From contig NZ_QDFT01000016.1 in NCBI RefSeq assembly GCF_003075375.1, positions 1 to 64,000 on the forward strand: 64,000 bases of DNA, written 5' to 3'. This stretch comes from Microbacterium testaceum (GTDB lineage: Bacteria; Actinomycetota; Actinomycetes; Actinomycetales; Microbacteriaceae). Below are positions 61,301 to 64,000 of this stretch, piece after piece. The notes beneath the pieces were generated by a model that did not search any database, had not been told where the DNA came from, and was given only the letters and a program-made list of their open reading frames with translations. Each line of letters starts with the position of its first letter. The first letter of the stretch is position 1. The translations under genes were made by a program, and so were the position numbers.

Positions 61301-62891
61301 CGGCCACCGCCACCCGGCGCTCGGGCGTCGTGACGCTGTTCGCTCCGTCCGAGGCGGTCACGCGGTAGGCGTACCACCGCTTGCCGGTGAGGTCGACGGC
61401 CTTCACGGTGTGACGGAAGACCCCGCCGCCCGCGTCGGTGAGCGGGATGCGCAGGGGTTCGGCGTCGACGTCGTTGCGCAGCTCCAGCGTCGCGGTGCGC
61501 ACCTGCACGTCATCGGCGAGGGCCAGGTCGACGACGAAGTCGGCACCCGGGGTGATCTCGGCGGCCGTCCGGTCGGTGACGGTGGGGGCGGTGGTGTCCA
61601 TCGGAACGGCGACCGGGGCGGGGGCCACCTGATCGCTCTGCACCGCTCCCGGCGTCGCGGGCGCGAGGTCGAGCAGACGCTGCCGCGCGGGATCCTCGGA
61701 GGTCGTGTAGCGGATGCCCTTGTCGGCCTGGGTGTCGTCGCGTCCGTCGAGGTTGTAGAACGCCGCACTGACCGCGTAGCCGGTGTTCGTCGAGACCTGG
61801 ATGCCGCGAGCGCTCCCGTTCGCCATGCCCGCCGAAGAGATCTCGACGAGCGAGGCGCCGGCGACCAGTGCGGTGCCGAACTGCCGGTTGAAGTCCGCGA
61901 CGGTGAGCGCGTCGTTCGCGCCGTTCTTGATCCAGAAGACCAGGGTGCCGCGGGCCGGGATGACGACGTCGGCGGGCACGGCCGGCCAGCGGCTCACGGT
62001 TCCCTCGACCGGGTAGAGGTAGTCGATGGCGTAATCCGAGAAGTCGATCGGCGCCGCCGTGGCGTTGAACACCTCGATGAACTCGTACCCGTCGGAGCCT
62101 CCGACGTTCGCGGAGTCGGGCAGCAGCTCGGTGACCTGCAACGGCGCGCCCGCGGGGGTCGAGCCGGTCGGCGGCGTCGTCGTCGGGGTGGCGCTCGGCG
62201 TCGCCGTCGGGCCGGGGGTCGCGGTCGGCGTGGGCGAGGGGCCGGCGGGCCGGACGACGGCCTCGGGCAGCACGCTGCCGGGCGACGGCGCGGCGTTCAC
62301 GCCGAAGACGTCCAGGCGTCGGGCGCCGGGGTCGGCGGGCAGGGCGAAGTGCGCGGCCAGATCGGCGCCGAAGGCACCGGCGGGGGCGTGCGACCACGAC
62401 GACAGTTCTCCGCCGACGAGCACCCGGATCCCGCGGTTGCCGCCGTTGGCGAGACCGGGCTGGCCCGTGACCCGCACGACCTCGACGTCGGCGGCGACCT
62501 TGTGGAAGGCACGGAATTCTTCGATCGTGCGGATCGAGGTGTCGACGGATCCCGAGGTGTAGCTCACCCACAGCAGGGCCGTCTCGTGGGCGTCCAGCAC
62601 CAGGGGCTCGGCGGTGAGCGGCACGTCGCGCGAGCGGTCGGTGGAGTCGTCGTACGAGTAGGCGAAGGTCACACCGGATGCCGCGAGGTCGACCGCGGCA
62701 TCCGACACGTTGTGGACCTCGATGTACTCGAAGTTGTCGGCGCCGGTGTTGTCGGCGACGATCTCGGTCACCACGACCGCGGGCGCACCGAGCGCGGCGT
62801 GCGCGGCGGGGACGGCGAGGATCGGGGCGATCCCGGCGACCAGCGCGGTCGCGAGGGTTGCGGAAAGGACACGGGGATGCCGTGGGCGCAT
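58344..62891 (-). CDS. Secreted LTD-domain metallophosphoesterase with sortase signal
   Basis: 1515 aa. N-terminal signal peptide ending AAHA-A (about 33). Two lamin-tail (LTD) domains: VVVTEIVADNTGADNFEYIEV at about 38 onward and LQVTELLPDSANVGGSDGYEF at about 270 onward, joined by a Pro/Thr linker. Immunoglobulin-like regions follow. The phosphoesterase lies at about 1040-1300: DTQYYNENE, FHTGDIVDDYD, VLAGNHDVGHDVG and MSGHYHDAF. The end has a Gly-Pro repeat, the sorting motif LAVTG, a membrane segment and an Arg-rich tail, so it is cell-wall anchored. Acts outside the cell, probably on phosphate esters or nucleotides; substrate unproved. Confidence 0.93.
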   Translation of the reverse strand: MRPRHPRVLSATLATALVAGIAPILAVPAAHAALGAPAVVVTEIVADNTGADNFEYIEVHNVSDAAVDLAASGVTFAYSYDDSTDRSRDVPLTAEPLVLDAHETALLWVSYTSGSVDTSIRTIEEFRAFHKVAADVEVVRVTGQPGLANGGNRGIRVLVGGELSSWSHAPAGAFGADLAAHFALPADPGARRLDVFGVNAAPSPGSVLPEAVVRPAGPSPTPTATPGPTATPSATPTTTPPTGSTPAGAPLQVTELLPDSANVGGSDGYEFIEVFNATAAPIDFSDYAIDYLYPVEGTVSRWPAVPADVVIPARGTLVFWIKNGANDALTVADFNRQFGTALVAGASLVEISSAGMANGSARGIQVSTNTGYAVSAAFYNLDGRDDTQADKGIRYTTSEDPARQRLLDLAPATPGAVQSDQVAPAPVAVPMDTTAPTVTDRTAAEITPGADFVVDLALADDVQVRTATLELRNDVDAEPLRIPLTDAGGGVFRHTVKAVDLTGKRWYAYRVTASDGANSVTTPERRVAVAGLTDAPVRLNLAEGAFVRGATEVVASGDAYPSPLTLTIDGAAVETTPSLEGRPTFVFEATNVNYYFKNGVRIGDDVLTIFDKGTEGWETIATPVPLDYLQRGGDLTVSVWAGTKKAPEIDPDENNDDFEIRGLRLVLPDGRTLTPAGYADPTSVLRMGDSAGKLDFFDARFTVPEDAYSAVSHTWDTAARADGDAVVSASDGDETVSATVHVDNTAPVVTSRVLDGTAYRGEIVLDAQVSDAGSGVASTIARLDGREITLPFTTSSLTLAAGDHAFEVVATDAVGNSTTWTATFETYAEQPGAGLLSPAEGAEVAAGDVTLQAKVEDPQGDALDVAFLEGRRLDLADGDVAVRSGTVADAAAVERTEARTLSREQVEGLAAVDGSTADVSSSEAFPYQLFEVAVDDADAGADVRSTWSGRANAGATVVLSVQRPDGSGWDEVARHVAAADDEAFTLEGVVSVDDHRVDGVVRMLVQHSEGFAAPDRSTRDSAVEPRNAGDVPRSEYDFTLGWESDTQYYNENEMAGEPYKHQEAIHSYFLDRRDELNLQYVFHTGDIVDDYDVIPQWDRAAVQYDRLDRAGLPYGVLAGNHDVGHDVGDYTNYGTYFGEKRFADNPWYGGSYENNRGHYDLVSAGGIDFLMLYTGWLPDDASIAWMNDVLKRYPDRVAIVAQHEFILTTGGLGAIPQRVLDEVVATNPNVRMVMSGHYHDAFLRTDAFDDDGDGVDDRTVYSMLFDYQGLPEGGLGYLRLLHFDNEGERMMVRTYSPSLDRYNSDEPSLLGPADDPYAQQEFELTYDQLGIEPRERTLGTEAFSAEVLGSTEIATFSDVPSGTILSATWPVPDEGEHGWYVRSTDPYGAVDRSRVALFTVGAASVEPGEPGPGDPGTGLPGSGQPGSGLPGSGQPGAGLPGSGQPGAGLPGSGGAGASSSGSADALGGSEDRSGRTPLAVTGRDAAALLPWALGAGLLLAVGAGLAIARRRARRG
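58534..58653 (-). repeat. 30-bp tandem repeat coding a Gly-Pro stalk
   Basis: Four 30-bp units (starting 58534, 58564, 58594 and 58624), each encoding a ten-residue GQPG[SA]GLPGS-like stretch of the wall-proximal stalk. The second unit differs from the first by one base. Copy number may vary between strains. Confidence 0.85.
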
Positions 62892-63059
62892 GGCGGAGCC
62901 ACCTTCGTCTGGGGGGATGCTCCGACCATAGGAATCTCATCGGAGACGCACGTGAACGCTGACCGCCGGCCGGGTGACCGACGGGTGACGCGACGCGCTA
63001 CCCGCGTGTGATACCCGCGCGCGGGGCTCGCCCGCCCCCATGAGCTCTATGGTTTAGGG

Positions 63060-63491
63060 ATGACCGATCGACGCCTCGCCGTGCAAGCCTGGGAGAACCT
63101 CTTCCGCGCGCAGCACGAGGTGTTCGAGGACATCCGTTCGGACTTCGACGGCACCGAGCTCACGCAGGCCGAGTACGACGTGCTGCTCACGGTCACGCGT
63201 GCCCCGGGCATGACCGCGCGTCTGCGCGACGTCACGGGCAACATGCTGATCAGTCAACCGAGCGTTTCGCGACTGGTGGAGCGGATGGTCACGCGGGGGT
63301 TGCTGATCAAGTGCGCCGACCCCGAGGACGGTCGTGGCTCGCTCGTGACCGCCACCGAGGACGGGGCCGTCGTCTTCCGCCGCCTCGCGGCCGCCCACGG
63401 CCGCTCGATCGCCCAGCGGATGGCCCGCCTCGACAACGACGAGCTCGCACAGCTTCAGGCCCTCACGGCCAAACTGCGCGGCCGCGCCTGA
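63060..63491 (+). CDS. MarR-family transcriptional regulator
   Basis: 143 aa. Winged HTH of the MarR type: [50 protein letters not shown], the wing [16 protein letters not shown], and a C-terminal dimer helix. ATG is exactly six bases after TATGGT (63048-63053), a leaderless start. Target unknown; the metallophosphoesterase gene diverges on the other side. Confidence 0.92.
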   Translation: MTDRRLAVQAWENLFRAQHEVFEDIRSDFDGTELTQAEYDVLLTVTRAPGMTARLRDVTGNMLISQPSVSRLVERMVTRGLLIKCADPEDGRGSLVTATEDGAVVFRRLAAAHGRSIAQRMARLDNDELAQLQALTAKLRGRA

Positions 63492-63492
63492 C

Positions 63493-63523
63493 CGTCCCCG
63501 CGGGCTACGCTCCCACGGGGACG
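63493..63523. terminator. Bidirectional hairpin terminator
   Basis: CGTCCCCG (63493-63500) pairs with CGGGGACG (63516-63523) around a 15-base loop, between the convergent MarR and serine dehydratase genes. Confidence 0.6.
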
Positions 63524-63527
63524 ACGC

Positions 63528-64000
63528 TCAGCACTCGATGACGTTGACGGCGAGGCCGCCCTCGCTGGTCTCTTTGTACTTCGTCGACATGTCGATGCCG
63601 GTCTGACGCATCGTCTCGACCACCGCGTCGAGCGAGACGTAGTGGCTGCCGTCTCCGCGCAGGGCCAGGCGTGCCGCCGTGACCGCCGTCGACGCCGCGA
63701 TCGCGTTGCGCTCGATGCACGGGATCTGCACGAGACCCCCGACGGGATCGCACGTGAGCCCGAGGTGGTGCTCCATGGCGATCTCGGCCGCGTTCTCGAT
63801 CTGCCGGTTGGTGCCGCCCATGACGGCCGTCAGGCCACCCGCCGCCATCGCGCAGGCCGAACCGACCTCGGCCTGGCAGCCACCCTCGGCGCCCGAGATC
63901 GAGGCGTTGGCCTTGAAGAGCGATCCCAGCGCCGTCGCGGTCAGCAGGAAGCGCCGGATGCCGCGACGCCGGTTGGCGTCGGCGACGTCCTCGTCGTCCC
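63528..64000 (-). CDS. sdaA: L-serine ammonia-lyase, C-terminal part (runs off the window)
   Basis: Iron-sulfur L-serine dehydratase, converting L-serine to pyruvate and ammonia. Only the last ~157 residues are present; the 5' part lies beyond base 64000. The cluster cysteines are in [38 protein letters not shown], and the C-terminal [37 protein letters not shown] with its terminal Cys, which is characteristic of the single-chain SdaA. No frame problem is seen. Confidence 0.93.
   Translation of the reverse strand, partial: DDEDVADANRRRGIRRFLLTATALGSLFKANASISGAEGGCQAEVGSACAMAAGGLTAVMGGTNRQIENAAEIAMEHHLGLTCDPVGGLVQIPCIERNAIAASTAVTAARLALRGDGSHYVSLDAVVETMRQTGIDMSTKYKETSEGGLAVNVIEC

Noticed and set aside
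58761-63011. A 1416-codon open frame antisense to the metallophosphoesterase gene
   Set aside because: Val/Arg/Asp-rich shadow with no family; the minus-strand protein has signal peptide, domains and sorting motif.
1-64000. tRNA and rRNA genes, prophage, insertion sequences, biosynthetic gene cluster
   Set aside because: I looked for conserved tRNA arms, rRNA, transposases and clustered synthases and saw none that I can support.

Overview
The window looks like chromosomal DNA of a high-G+C actinobacterium, most likely Microbacterium or another Microbacteriaceae. The evidence is G+C of roughly 70% by eye, heavy use of GTG starts, leaderless promoters of the TANNNT-N6-start type, menaquinone genes, a system II cytochrome c maturation cluster, the tiny ribosomal protein bS22 beside a small HTH protein, a two-domain F420-type oxidoreductase repertoire, and a short archaeal-type AspRS. 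The genus is inference; there is no rRNA in the window.

Layout. 1-4 kb holds menaquinone genes (menE fragment and menB on the minus strand, menC on the plus strand) with two paralogous 59-aa proteins between them. 3.6-9.3 kb is a TetR regulator with a double operator, an MmpL-type exporter with a degenerate NTPase-like tail, and a YhgE/Pip membrane protein. 9.3-11.1 kb is a repeat-rich island: five 56-bp palindromes surround an AbiEi/DUF559-type gene. 11.1-15.9 kb is the minus-strand operon phosphatase-tlpA-ccdA-resB-ccsB for cytochrome c biogenesis. 16-25 kb carries DedA, aspS, an orphan ABC ATPase with destroyed catalytic motifs, a Dabb-glutaredoxin-rhodanese operon, bS22, a small HTH gene, an ArsR gene, trkH-trkA potassium uptake and proC. 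25-36.9 kb has hydrolase, LLM oxidoreductase, tRNA adenosine deaminase, upp, a large RecB-like nuclease/helicase, nadE, small membrane proteins, an aldo/keto reductase and a nucleosidase. 36.9-43.3 kb has an MFS exporter broken by one stop codon, then sbcC-sbcD for DNA end processing. 43.3-51.6 kb is a run of small regulators and enzymes, including a leaderless Cys-rich leader ORF before a winged-helix gene, a frameshifted DUF4287 gene, a MerR/DUF4188 pair around a dyad operator, and a frameshifted amine oxidase. 51.7-64 kb has an amino-acid permease, a trans-sulfuration type PLP enzyme, a HAD phosphatase, a DUF222 HNH protein, a phosphatase bracketed by two copies of a probable small RNA, a very large secreted LTD-metallophosphoesterase with a sortase signal, a MarR gene and the 3' part of an L-serine dehydratase gene.

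Most genes are ordinary housekeeping or accessory actinobacterial genes. The strongest unexplained signals are the 56-bp palindromes around the AbiEi/DUF559 gene, the duplicated structured RNA with stem-preserving changes, the duplicated small-protein gene with a duplicated promoter-leader, the pseudo-ATPase ABC protein, and the Cys-rich leaderless ORF. Three genes are broken by single-base events; these may be real pseudogenes or assembly errors. The first 58 bases form a perfect palindrome that is probably a contig-end artefact.
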